DNA of 56,289 bases from Lachnospiraceae bacterium (GTDB lineage Bacteria > Bacillota > Clostridia > Lachnospirales > Lachnospiraceae): the NCBI GenBank assembly GCA_024698485.1, contig JAILRC010000023.1, forward strand, positions 1 through 56,289. Reading direction: 5' to 3'. Both the position numbers and the translations under genes were made by a program. The notes under the pieces were generated by a model, which was not told the origin of the DNA, did not search any database, and worked only from the letters and a program-made list of their open reading frames with translations. How positions within the stretch are numbered: the first letter of the stretch is position 1; each line of letters begins with the position of its first letter. This document shows, one piece after another, positions 25,343 to 34,224 of the stretch.

Positions 25343-27334
25343 ATGAGAGTTGAGATCATACCGAAGCCCTTTAAAACAGAGGAGAAGGAAGGAAATTTCC
25401 TGCTTTCCTACAACACTTCCCTGGAGCTTAACGAAAACTGCGGAATGGAAGAGCATTTCTATGCAAAACTTCTGGCTGACACCGTTAAGAAGGAAACGGG
25501 CTGTGACCTGAAGATTGAAAAGGGAAATACGGAAGAGGATAATGTCATTGTTTTTGAAAGACTCAAGGATGACGAGGTCATGCCCGAAAATGTCAGAACG
25601 TTGATCTATCAGATGCGTGACGAAAACTTCAAAGCTCCGGATCCGGAAACGGAAAAGTACTGGAGGATCAGGACGGAAAGCTACGAACTGGAGATAGATG
25701 AAAAGAAGATAAGGATCGCAGCAAGATATGACCGCGGTATCCTTTACGGAGTTCAGACTCTGAGACAGATCGTGTCACAGTGCAAAATGGTGCTTCCGGC
25801 AATGAAGATAGAAGACCGTCCGTCACTGGCAAACAGAGGCTTTATGCACGATGCCACCAGAGCCAGGATCCAGAAAACGGAGTACTACAAAGCACTGGCC
25901 GACAAGGCTTCGTATTACAAATTGAACCAGCTGCAGCTTTATGTGGAGCACAGCTACATGTTCAAGAACTTCACGGAAGTGTGGAGAGACGACACACCCC
26001 TTACCGCCGAAGACATATTGGAACTGGACGATTACTGCTTTAAAAGAGGCGTGGAGCTGGTTCCCTGCATCGCTTCCTTCGGTCATCTGGACAAGGTGCT
26101 GAAAACTCACAGTTTTGCTCATCTCTGCGAACTGGAAGGTTCGGACAAAGAACGGTTCACCTTCGGCGGAAGGATGGAGCATCACATTCTTAACATTTCA
26201 GACCCCGGAGCATGGGATTTCGTGAGGGATATGCTGGATGAATTTATGCCTCTCTTTTCTTCGAGGCAGTTCAACCTCTGCGGTGATGAGACCTTTGATC
26301 TGGGCAAGGGAAGAAGCAAGGCCCTGGCGGATAAAGTCGGTACTGACCGCATGTATGTGGACTTCATCGGAAAGATCGCGGGACACCTTGTGGAAAAAGG
26401 AAGAAGACCCCTGTTCTGGGGAGACATTATCGTGAGCTTCCCTGAACTTCTTAAGGAACTTCCCGAAGAGATAGTCTGTCTGACATGGGGCTATGCGGAA
26501 AATGAGCATTTCAGATGCTCCAAGACCATGCACGACGCAGGGGCTACCCAGTACATATGTCCGGGAGTCCATGGCTGGAGACATTTGATCAACAGACTGT
26601 CGGCTGCTTATGCGAATATTTCAAGAATGAGCGGATATGCTCAGGATTACAACGCTCTTGGACTTTTGAACACCGACTGGGGAGATTACGGACATCTGTC
26701 GGATCCCAGATTCTCGCTGCCCGGACTCATATACGGCGCAGAGGGCGCCTGGGCGGGTGATTTACCCGACGAAGGTGAAGAAAACAGGAGGATATCCGTT
26801 ACGGAATACGGAGACAGGAGCGGCAGGATCGCAGACATTTTAAGTCGCCTGGGCAATTGCGAAGGCGTTGCCTGGGAGCATATGGTCCAGTATCAGGAGT
26901 ACATGACCGGAGGAGAGCATTCCCTTGAAGAGCAGGCTGATTTCTTCGGACGTATGCACGTGGGAGATGTTTCAGGAAAGAATGAAGAGATCGCATCTCT
27001 CGTACGTGAGCTGGCGGAGATCTCGGGACAGTGCTCTGAGTCGGGAAGAAAGATCATACCCACATATATGCTCCATGCAAAGGGACAGATGCTCCTGAAC
27101 ACTCTTGCGGGAACCATCGGCGAAAAGCACCTTGGCTGCCTGACTGTGGGACAGACTTCCGAAAATGTTCTTCCGGGAACCATGGATCCGGAAAGGCTGG
27201 CGGGCTGCCTTGAAAAATGGTTCGAAGAATACAAGGAAAGCTGGAGGACCACTTCAAGAGAAGCGGAACTTTACAGGATATCCGCCATATTTGTATGGTA
27301 CGGGGATTTCCTAAGGACCGCGTTTAAGAAATGA
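25343..27334 (+). CDS. GH20 beta-N-acetylhexosaminidase
   Basis: Family 20 exo-beta-N-acetylhexosaminidase of about 663 residues without a signal peptide. The N-terminal zincin-like domain (about 1-150) is followed by the catalytic barrel starting at NRGFMHDATRAR. The acid/base pair lies in LCGDETFDLG (Asp315-Glu316). This form of the motif recalls the intracellular GH20 branch that includes pneumococcal GH20C, which removes terminal GlcNAc or GalNAc in the cytoplasm. The ATG at 25343 is preferred over one at 25328 because AGGAGA lies between them. Last gene of operon II, followed by the terminator/operator at 27369. Probable role: removing antennal GlcNAc after galactose and fucose are gone. 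Confidence 0.9.
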   Translation: MRVEIIPKPFKTEEKEGNFLLSYNTSLELNENCGMEEHFYAKLLADTVKKETGCDLKIEKGNTEEDNVIVFERLKDDEVMPENVRTLIYQMRDENFKAPDPETEKYWRIRTESYELEIDEKKIRIAARYDRGILYGVQTLRQIVSQCKMVLPAMKIEDRPSLANRGFMHDATRARIQKTEYYKALADKASYYKLNQLQLYVEHSYMFKNFTEVWRDDTPLTAEDILELDDYCFKRGVELVPCIASFGHLDKVLKTHSFAHLCELEGSDKERFTFGGRMEHHILNISDPGAWDFVRDMLDEFMPLFSSRQFNLCGDETFDLGKGRSKALADKVGTDRMYVDFIGKIAGHLVEKGRRPLFWGDIIVSFPELLKELPEEIVCLTWGYAENEHFRCSKTMHDAGATQYICPGVHGWRHLINRLSAAYANISRMSGYAQDYNALGLLNTDWGDYGHLSDPRFSLPGLIYGAEGAWAGDLPDEGEENRRISVTEYGDRSGRIADILSRLGNCEGVAWEHMVQYQEYMTGGEHSLEEQADFFGRMHVGDVSGKNEEIASLVRELAEISGQCSESGRKIIPTYMLHAKGQMLLNTLAGTIGEKHLGCLTVGQTSENVLPGTMDPERLAGCLEKWFEEYKESWRTTSREAELYRISAIFVWYGDFLRTAFKK

Positions 27335-27368
27335 TGATCTGATTACAAGTGCCACCCTATTATATCAG

Positions 27369-27410
27369 GGTTGTTTTGTTAACAAATGTTAACAAAACAA
27401 CCTTTTTTTT
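27369..27410. terminator. Strong terminator of operon II carrying the shared 18-bp operator
   Basis: A perfect 16-bp inverted repeat (27369-27384 and 27387-27402) with a 2-base centre, followed directly by T8. Its core TGTTAACAAATGTTAACA (27377-27394) is identical to 9276-9293, while the outer stem bases differ. It lies about 80 bp upstream of the -35 element at 27473. Confidence 0.8.
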
Positions 27411-27472
27411 ATTCTTTCTTAATCAAATATTATAAAAGGTGGAGAATGTGTTAACTTTTGCGGTTAAAATTA

Positions 27473-27501
27473 TTGACTTTTCCTCCATATTGTTGTATCT
27501 T
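27473..27501 (+). promoter_or_regulatory. Promoter of the transport/catabolic run III
   Basis: TTGACT (27473-27478), 17 bases, TATCTT (27496-27501). Further TTAAC-type sites lie upstream (27449-27455) and over the start (27505-27512). Confidence 0.65.
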
Positions 27502-27530
27502 ATTTGTTAACATTAGTAAAATGAACAAAT
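27502..27530. promoter_or_regulatory. Putative operator at the start site of run III
   Basis: ATTTGTTAACATT and AATGAACAAAT form an imperfect inverted repeat that includes TGTTAACA (27505-27512), placed over the expected transcription start. Confidence 0.45.
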
Positions 27531-27558
27531 AATAATCTTAACACCCTTTGGGGGTCTT

Positions 27559-28638
27559 ATGAAGATACGGGGAAACAAAAGCTTAACATTGTTAGCAATA
27601 TTTGCGCTTTGTCTTTCGGGATGTTCCCTAATTCCTACGGAGCATCTCAGGGAACCTGAACTCTTCACCGGCGAAGACGTACCGGAATATGAATTTGCCA
27701 CTGTGAAAAAGGGTAACCTCATTAAAGAAGAGAATGTGGTCTGCACATACATGTCCATAGACAGTCAGGAACTCTCCTTCGATATCGCGGGAGAAAAATA
27801 CGGCGGGATCTATGTACAGGCGGGAGATGAGGTGAAAAAGGGCGATCTGGTGGCGGAACTTGACACTGCCGCCGAGAAACAGATACTTGAGGATCTCCTT
27901 TCCGAAAAAGAACACGCGGAATATATGCTGTCTCTTCTTAAAGAAAAGAGAGCGCTTACTGCGGAAAGAGCAAGACTTCTTTATGAAGCCGCCGATGTCG
28001 GGGAGAAGATAAAAAGGGACACTCCCGAAGAGGTTTGGAATTCTTTTGAGCCGGATATCATCCTTTTGGAGGACCGGATAGAGGAACTCAGCAATTCCGT
28101 TACGGCATACGAACAAAGGATAGAGGACTGCAGACTGTATGCGGATATGGACGGTACGGTCACTTATGTCAAAGAGATAAATTCAAAAAGCACCAGTATA
28201 GCAGGAGCCAGGGTAGTGGTGATCTCGGACCTGTCCACGTCGCTTTTTAAATCATACACCACACACAAGCCTCTTTTCACCACAGGTTCAAGGTTTACGG
28301 CGGAGATCGATGGCAGAAACTATCCCGTGGAAGTGGCGGAACCTGATGAATTCGGGATAGCAGCCAAAGAGAACGAAGTTTTTTTCAAGATAATAGGAAG
28401 CGCCTACGGACTGACCGACGGAAGCAAAGGCACGGTGAAAGTGGTCACGGAAAGTGCGACAAATGTGCTTTATGTGGACTCGAAAGCCGTAAATTCCTAC
28501 GGCGATCAAATGATAGTTTTTTACTTGGACGAAAATAACGTACGTAACTACAAAACGGTAAAGATCGGAGTTACCATAAACGGTTTTACCGAGATCAGTT
28601 TCGGAGCTCACGAAGGGGAAGAATTTATCATCGGTTAA
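27559..28638 (+). CDS. HlyD/MacA-like adaptor lipoprotein
   Basis: A 359-residue membrane-fusion-type adaptor. The leader ends in the lipobox LSGC (Cys22), so it is anchored to the outer face of the membrane. A lipoyl-like half (IYVQAGDEVKKGDLVAELD, near 90-110), a helical hairpin (about 110-190) and the second lipoyl half (YADMDGTVTYVKEIN, near 195) are followed by beta-barrel and membrane-proximal domains. It is the first gene after the promoter at 27473 and precedes a second, double-length adaptor and an FtsX-type permease, so it is part of a MacAB-like ABC complex. What the complex moves or senses is unknown. Confidence 0.8.
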   Translation: MKIRGNKSLTLLAIFALCLSGCSLIPTEHLREPELFTGEDVPEYEFATVKKGNLIKEENVVCTYMSIDSQELSFDIAGEKYGGIYVQAGDEVKKGDLVAELDTAAEKQILEDLLSEKEHAEYMLSLLKEKRALTAERARLLYEAADVGEKIKRDTPEEVWNSFEPDIILLEDRIEELSNSVTAYEQRIEDCRLYADMDGTVTYVKEINSKSTSIAGARVVVISDLSTSLFKSYTTHKPLFTTGSRFTAEIDGRNYPVEVAEPDEFGIAAKENEVFFKIIGSAYGLTDGSKGTVKVVTESATNVLYVDSKAVNSYGDQMIVFYLDENNVRNYKTVKIGVTINGFTEISFGAHEGEEFIIG

Positions 28639-28659
28639 TGTGATGATAAAAGGTGGGAT

Positions 28660-30714
28660 ATGAATGGAGTGAGGTTACAGCTTAAATATATGGCGGCGGT
28701 TTTGATCGGAACCTTGCTTTTGGGCGGATGCCAAAAGACGGCAGCACCCGAGCTGAAGCCTTCCGTAAAGGGAGGGACAGACACCGAAAAGGCGACGGTT
28801 AAAGATATTTCCGAGGCAGCCTGCGGCGTTTACACAGCCGTATGTACCACGGAAGAACTTAAGACCGGAGTCGGCGGCTATTTTAAAGAGATGTTCGTCA
28901 CCAGAGGAGACAGTGTTAAAAAAGGCGATCTTCTGGCTACGGTCAGCTTCACCCCCGTTGCGGAAAAACAAGAAGAAGAGATGGAAGATGAGCCGGATTT
29001 CGATCTGCAGCTCAGGAAAATAGATTATGCCATTGCGAGTGAGGCATATGAGATCCTGTTAAATAAAAAAGAAAAGGGCGAAAATTATGAGAGGGATCTT
29101 GATATAGCTCGTATAGACAAAGAACTTGCGCTCATAGCTCTCAAAGAAAAAGGCATAGGGGAAAAAGATGCCGGTCTTGAGACGACTGACCTTAAGAAAG
29201 AAGAAACAGGGCAGGTCACTTCTTCCGAAGTCATTGCGGAAGAAAAGGTGATGGAGATCAGAGCACCCTTTGACGGGAAGATCGTATACAGAGCACCTTT
29301 TGTATACGGAGACAAAGTGGATGCGGACTATCCTCTTTTCGCAGTCAGCGGAGGAGAAACCTATCTCCTGGGAGATTACATCTATGAGGCGGATCTTAAG
29401 GGAGATGTGAAGTTTTACGCCTATGTGGACGGGGAACGCCTGGAACTTGAAAAATATCCCTACAGTGCGGCGGATTACATCGCCAGAAGAGCACGTTTCA
29501 AGGTCCCGGAAAACAGCATTGAAACAGGCAGCACCGTCGGAGTCTTTGTGGAAAGCATCCTGAAAAAAGATGCCCTCTGCATTCCCATCGATGCAGTGAA
29601 GGCTGATTCGGAAGGTTATTACTGCATAGTTATAAAAGACGGTGAAAACCTTAAAAAACAGATAAAGATAGGATCAAGGACTTCTGCGGTGGCAGAGATC
29701 CTTGAAGGACTTGAAGAAAATGATGAGGTGGTCGTCTCGACGGTTTCAAGAACAGCGACCGGAACGAAGACGGGAACAGCACGTTTTGACACCTTTTCAA
29801 AAGATAACAGTTACGTGGGAACACCGGAATTCAACAATACCACTCTTTACTTTAATTCGGACGATATGGTCTTTGACGGCTTCTTCATCGACGAGGGACA
29901 GCGAGTAAAGAAGGGAGAAGCACTGGCAAGGTGCGTTTCAAAAAGTTCCGGAAAGACATTGGAGGAGTTGGAACAGGAACTTTCGAGAGTAACGGAGAAG
30001 ATCGAAAGATTCGAAACTTCGGCAAAAACAAGCAGAACAGCTGTATCGGAAAACATGAAGAACCTCCCCGCCGAGGAAAAGAAACTGGCGGAACTTAAGA
30101 TCTTAAGGATTGATACGGAATGTGAAAAAAATGTCTTCAATCTTAAGATAAAAAAGACGGAACTTGAAAAAGAGACAGATGGGCTTAAAGGCCGGATCGC
30201 TTCCGAGGTGCTCAAAGCACCCATGGACGGTGTGGTGGATAAGCTGGCCTATGTTTCCGAAGGCTCCGCAGTGGGATCTGACAGATGGATGGTAATGATG
30301 CACTCCGAGGAAGAGGAATTCATATCCGTTACGGACAGAGACGGCGTGATCACTGCGGGAGTGAAGGTCAGTGTTCAGGCCAACGGTAACGAGTTTTACG
30401 ACGGAACCGTGGTCCAGTCCGATTCGGTTCTGGAAGGCAAAGGCAAGATCGGTAAAGCATACATCCTTTTGGATGATGCTTCGGTAGAACTGTCGGGCTT
30501 ACACAACATTGTCGTGATCGTTAAAGATCCGGTCATCGAACATGTTCTGTTGATCCCGAGAGCGGCACTGATGGTTGCGGGAAACAGGGAATATGTTCTG
30601 GTGGCAGCTGACGGTGTATGTAAGAAGAGATATGTGACGACAGGACCTTCCAACGGAGAGTACTACTGTATACTGAACGGTATTTCGGAGGGTGACGAAG
30701 TCGTGATACAATAG
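28660..30714 (+). CDS. Double-length HlyD-like adaptor lipoprotein (two fused adaptors)
   Basis: A 684-residue lipoprotein (lipobox LGGC, Cys24). It carries two complete adaptor units in tandem. Unit 1: lipoyl half FVTRGDSVKKGDLLATV near 85-100, helices about 105-190, second half FDGKIVYRAPF near 205, then barrel domains to about 365. Unit 2: FFIDEGQRVKKGEALARC near 410-425, coiled helices about 425-515, APMDGVVDKLAYVSEG near 520, then barrel and membrane-proximal domains to the end. With the preceding gene this gives three adaptor units per operon, which would build a hexameric MacA-like tube from unlike parts. It is 21 bases after the first adaptor gene and is followed by the permease gene. 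Confidence 0.75.
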   Translation: MNGVRLQLKYMAAVLIGTLLLGGCQKTAAPELKPSVKGGTDTEKATVKDISEAACGVYTAVCTTEELKTGVGGYFKEMFVTRGDSVKKGDLLATVSFTPVAEKQEEEMEDEPDFDLQLRKIDYAIASEAYEILLNKKEKGENYERDLDIARIDKELALIALKEKGIGEKDAGLETTDLKKEETGQVTSSEVIAEEKVMEIRAPFDGKIVYRAPFVYGDKVDADYPLFAVSGGETYLLGDYIYEADLKGDVKFYAYVDGERLELEKYPYSAADYIARRARFKVPENSIETGSTVGVFVESILKKDALCIPIDAVKADSEGYYCIVIKDGENLKKQIKIGSRTSAVAEILEGLEENDEVVVSTVSRTATGTKTGTARFDTFSKDNSYVGTPEFNNTTLYFNSDDMVFDGFFIDEGQRVKKGEALARCVSKSSGKTLEELEQELSRVTEKIERFETSAKTSRTAVSENMKNLPAEEKKLAELKILRIDTECEKNVFNLKIKKTELEKETDGLKGRIASEVLKAPMDGVVDKLAYVSEGSAVGSDRWMVMMHSEEEEFISVTDRDGVITAGVKVSVQANGNEFYDGTVVQSDSVLEGKGKIGKAYILLDDASVELSGLHNIVVIVKDPVIEHVLLIPRAALMVAGNREYVLVAADGVCKKRYVTTGPSNGEYYCILNGISEGDEVVIQ

Positions 30715-30738
30715 TTGTTCGGCAGAGTGGGTTTATAT

Positions 30739-33543
30739 ATGCTTCGTTTTTTGGCACAGAAAATTAAAAACAGAAAATGGCTGATGCTTTGTCTTGTAAT
30801 GGGTAATGTTCTTTTGATCTCCGTGCTGTGCTGCATCACCATGTATTCTGACGGTATCAAATCAAGGATACTGGGAAGACGCATGGAGGTGAAGCTTTCC
30901 GAGGCAGGAGAATATCCTTTGAAACTCAGCATGAATGCGGTGCTCACCGTCGTGGATGAAAAAAGACACACGGGAGATGTTTTTGAGACTGCGGACGGAT
31001 ATGCCGGAGAGTTTCTTAAGGACGGCAGTACCGTTAAAGAAAGTGTGAGATACTTCACCATCTCGAGCAATGCTCGAACTTTGATCAAAAGAAACGGCAA
31101 AGAACTGATCTTACCCCTGAACCTTGGATACATGAGCGGTCTTTCCGACCACATCCTCATCACATCTGGAAAGGGCTTCGAAGCAGACGGAGAGGGGGCT
31201 CTTCCCGTCATTGTCAGTGAAAAGTTTCTGGCAGTGAACAAACTGGTGCTGGGAGAAGTCCTGAGCCTTGACAAGATCAAGGAAGAGGACGGATCCGGTC
31301 TTCGCGTCAGGATCGTGGGAAGTTTTACATGTTCCGACAGGACCGATATCTATTGGGTAAATTCACCGGCTTATTACGATTCCACCATGTTTCTGGCCGA
31401 CGACATCTTCATTGACAGATTTGTTGATTTCAAGGCTCCTCATTACGCTATGAGAGGAACCTGGCATATTCTTTTTGATTATTCGGATCTTTCGCAAAAG
31501 AGCATAAAGAACATCCTTAAGATCACCAAGAACGTGGTGGCAACGGCAGAACAGGAATCCGCTCTTACAGTGAAAGAAAACTATATTTCGGAACTTGAGG
31601 CCTTCATCACCGAAGACAACAAGACGGCCGAAACCCTGATGATCCTTCAGGCACCCATACTCATCCTGCTTCTTGCTTTCATCGTCATGGTGAGCAGACA
31701 GACACTTCTCCTTGAACAGGGAGAGATTGCGGTCCTTAAGAGCAGGGGCATTTCAAAGATCAGGATCATCAGCCTCTATTTTGTTCAGAGTTTAATGATC
31801 GGACTGATGTCCGTGATCCCCGGGATCCTTCTTGGGGCACTGCTCTGCGAGGTACTGGGATCGGCCAATGCTTTTCTGGAGTTCGTGGGAAGAACCCCTC
31901 TGAGGATAAAGATCTTCGATCCCGAAGTCATTCTGGATGCGGTCTTAGGAGTTCTGGGAGCCATGACAGCCACAGTGCTTCCCGTGGTGTTCCTTTCCGA
32001 CAACACCATGGTCTCTCAGAGATCAAAGAAAAAGAAGAGAAGGCTAAATATGCCTGTATGGCAGAAGTTCGGACTGGATCTTGTGATCCTGGCCGTGGGC
32101 TTTTACGGACAGCATTCCTTTGCGGGACATGAAGAAGAACTTGCGGAGAGGGTGCTTAAGGGTGAAAGCCTCGATCCTTTGCTTTATTTCTCGTCCGCTC
32201 TCTTTATTTTGGGAGCGGGGCTGGTAGCCACAAGGCTCATCCATTTCATCCCGAAGATCGTTTTTCTTCTTACGGGAAAGGTGCTGCCGCCGGCTCTTTA
32301 TGCTTCCTATACGGGTGTCACCAGATCCGCATCGGAGCAGAATTACATCATGGTGTTTCTTATACTCACCATTTCCCTGGGCATATTTAATGCCGAAACC
32401 GCCAGAACCATTAACGGAAACGATGAAAACAACGTCCGTTTTTCGGCGGGAGCGGATATGATCCTTACGGAGAAATGGGAAACCGACAGAGCGATGCAGT
32501 CAGAGGAAAACGAGAAGGAATACATCGAGCCCGACTTAAGAAGATTTGAAAACATAGAAAATGTAGAATCGGTGGCAAGAGTGTACAACACCACAGTAAA
32601 AGCAGCTTACGGCAACTACACCTTCACACCGTCCCTCACGGCAATAGACACGGAAGAATTCGGAAAAACGGCCAATATGCCCGAAGGCTATCTGGATGAA
32701 CATTTTTACCATAAGCTCAACAAACTTTCGGCAAAGGCCAACGGAGTCATTCTTTCAAACGGCTTCAGAGATTCCTTGGGTTATAAAGAAGGAGACAGTT
32801 TCATCTATTCCGTAGACGGCGTTCAGGTTAAAGGGATCATATGCGGATTTACCGAGTATTTCCCGGGAAGACCCGTTTATGTCACTTCAAAAGATTGGTA
32901 CGGAAAAGAATATGTTTCCTACAATCTCTATATCATCGCCAATCTTGCATATATCCGGACCATTACAGGGGTAAGACCCTACGATGTATGGATCAGTGTA
33001 AAGGATTCCACCGAGCCGGTATATGCCTATATAGAAGAGAACGGTATCAAAACAGTTTCGATAAAGGATGCAACACAGACCCTGGCGGAACACAAGAATG
33101 AAGCTCTTCTCCAGGGAACAAACGGAATGCTGACTATCGGTTTCCTCATTGTCCTCATTATCTGCGTAATAGGATTCCTGATCTATTGGATCCTTTCCAT
33201 AAAACACAGAACTTTGCAGTTTGGCGTGCTCCGTGCCATGGGACTTTCCATGGGAGGCATTCTGGGCATGCTGATCAATGAACAGTTCTTTGTCACTGTG
33301 CTTTCCATTGCGGCGGGAGTATTTGTGGGCAAATACACATCAAAGCTCTTCATTCCGCTGATCCAGGTCGCTTATACCAGAGCGGATGCCATCCTTCCGC
33401 TCCATATCATAACCGATGTCAACGATACTGTCAGGATATTGATCGTTGCGGGCTTTATGGTCTTGATGTGCATTGCGGTTCTCGGCTTTTTCATTTCCCG
33501 GACCGGGATATCACAGGCTTTGAAACTTGGGGAGGACGGCTGA
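30739..33543 (+). CDS. FtsX-like ABC transporter permease
   Basis: A polytopic protein of about 934 residues with two FtsX/MacB-type units. A first transmembrane helix (about 10-35) is followed by a large extracellular domain and a helix cluster with the cytoplasmic EIAVLKSRGIS motif (near 335). Further helices (about 450-550) precede a second extracellular domain, and a final cluster contains LQFGVLRAMGLS (near 825). An in-frame TTG at 30715 is possible, but the ATG at 30739 is chosen. Such permeases transmit ATPase motion to adaptors rather than importing sugar. The stop codon overlaps the start of the first ATPase gene (TGATGA), so the proteins are coupled. Confidence 0.82.
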   Translation: MLRFLAQKIKNRKWLMLCLVMGNVLLISVLCCITMYSDGIKSRILGRRMEVKLSEAGEYPLKLSMNAVLTVVDEKRHTGDVFETADGYAGEFLKDGSTVKESVRYFTISSNARTLIKRNGKELILPLNLGYMSGLSDHILITSGKGFEADGEGALPVIVSEKFLAVNKLVLGEVLSLDKIKEEDGSGLRVRIVGSFTCSDRTDIYWVNSPAYYDSTMFLADDIFIDRFVDFKAPHYAMRGTWHILFDYSDLSQKSIKNILKITKNVVATAEQESALTVKENYISELEAFITEDNKTAETLMILQAPILILLLAFIVMVSRQTLLLEQGEIAVLKSRGISKIRIISLYFVQSLMIGLMSVIPGILLGALLCEVLGSANAFLEFVGRTPLRIKIFDPEVILDAVLGVLGAMTATVLPVVFLSDNTMVSQRSKKKKRRLNMPVWQKFGLDLVILAVGFYGQHSFAGHEEELAERVLKGESLDPLLYFSSALFILGAGLVATRLIHFIPKIVFLLTGKVLPPALYASYTGVTRSASEQNYIMVFLILTISLGIFNAETARTINGNDENNVRFSAGADMILTEKWETDRAMQSEENEKEYIEPDLRRFENIENVESVARVYNTTVKAAYGNYTFTPSLTAIDTEEFGKTANMPEGYLDEHFYHKLNKLSAKANGVILSNGFRDSLGYKEGDSFIYSVDGVQVKGIICGFTEYFPGRPVYVTSKDWYGKEYVSYNLYIIANLAYIRTITGVRPYDVWISVKDSTEPVYAYIEENGIKTVSIKDATQTLAEHKNEALLQGTNGMLTIGFLIVLIICVIGFLIYWILSIKHRTLQFGVLRAMGLSMGGILGMLINEQFFVTVLSIAAGVFVGKYTSKLFIPLIQVAYTRADAILPLHIITDVNDTVRILIVAGFMVLMCIAVLGFFISRTGISQALKLGEDG

Positions 33544-34220
33544 TGAGTATTATCCGTTGCGAGAACCTGTGCAGAGTGTTTACTCTGGCTGACGGTTCCA
33601 GATTACAGGCATTAAAGAATGTAAATATTGACATAGAAGAAGGAAAACTTACCATCCTTAAGGGAAGATCCGGTTCCGGAAAGACAACCCTTTTAAATCT
33701 GCTGGGGGGACTTGACCGTCCGGACAGCGGAAAAGTGTTTCTTGACGAGCGCGAGATACAGGATCTTAAGGGAATGGAAAGAGTAAGGATGAGAAGGGAA
33801 AACATCGGTTTTGTTTTCCAGTCCGTGGCTTTGATACCCACCATGAACGCAAGGGAGAACGTTGAGTACTCCCTGAGACTGGCAGGGATCGGAAAGGGCA
33901 GAAAGGAAAGAACTCTGGAATGTCTCGCGGCAGTGGGGCTTTCCGAGAGGGAGACTCATTTTCCGGAAGAAATGTCCGGAGGTGAGCAGCAGAGAGTTGC
34001 AGTGGCAAGAGCCATGGCTCACAAACCCAAAGTCATTTTTGCCGACGAACCCACAGGTGCCCTTGATACCGCCACAGGCTTGCAGGTGATCAAACTCCTT
34101 AAGGATATGATCGCCAAAGAGCACATTACGGTAGTGATGACCACACACGATCCCGGCATCATGCAGTTCGGTGATGCGGGGTACGAATTGGAAGATGGTG
34201 AGATAATTGGAAAATGGTAA
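33543..34220 (+). CDS. ABC transporter ATPase, LolD/MacB type (first)
   Basis: A 225-residue ABC ATPase. Walker A GRSGSGKTT near residue 40, Q-loop (VFQS) near 88, signature MSGGEQQRVAVARAM near 143, Walker B VIFADEPTGALD near 165 and the switch His (TTHD) near 200. It groups with lipoprotein-release and macrolide-export type ATPases that pair with FtsX-like permeases, not with sugar-import ATPases. The start at 33543 overlaps the permease stop codon and follows GGGGAGGA. It probably forms a heterodimer with the next ATPase. Confidence 0.88.
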   Translation: MSIIRCENLCRVFTLADGSRLQALKNVNIDIEEGKLTILKGRSGSGKTTLLNLLGGLDRPDSGKVFLDEREIQDLKGMERVRMRRENIGFVFQSVALIPTMNARENVEYSLRLAGIGKGRKERTLECLAAVGLSERETHFPEEMSGGEQQRVAVARAMAHKPKVIFADEPTGALDTATGLQVIKLLKDMIAKEHITVVMTTHDPGIMQFGDAGYELEDGEIIGKW

Positions 34221-34224
34221 CCCG

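Noticed and set aside
9276-27394. Rex-type redox operator reading of the TGTTAACA sites
   Set aside because: Clostridial Rex sites have TTGTTAA and TTAACAA with a 4-base spacer. Here the spacing is different, the 9276 copy lacks the outer TTG, and the sites cluster at sugar operons with a local LacI regulator.
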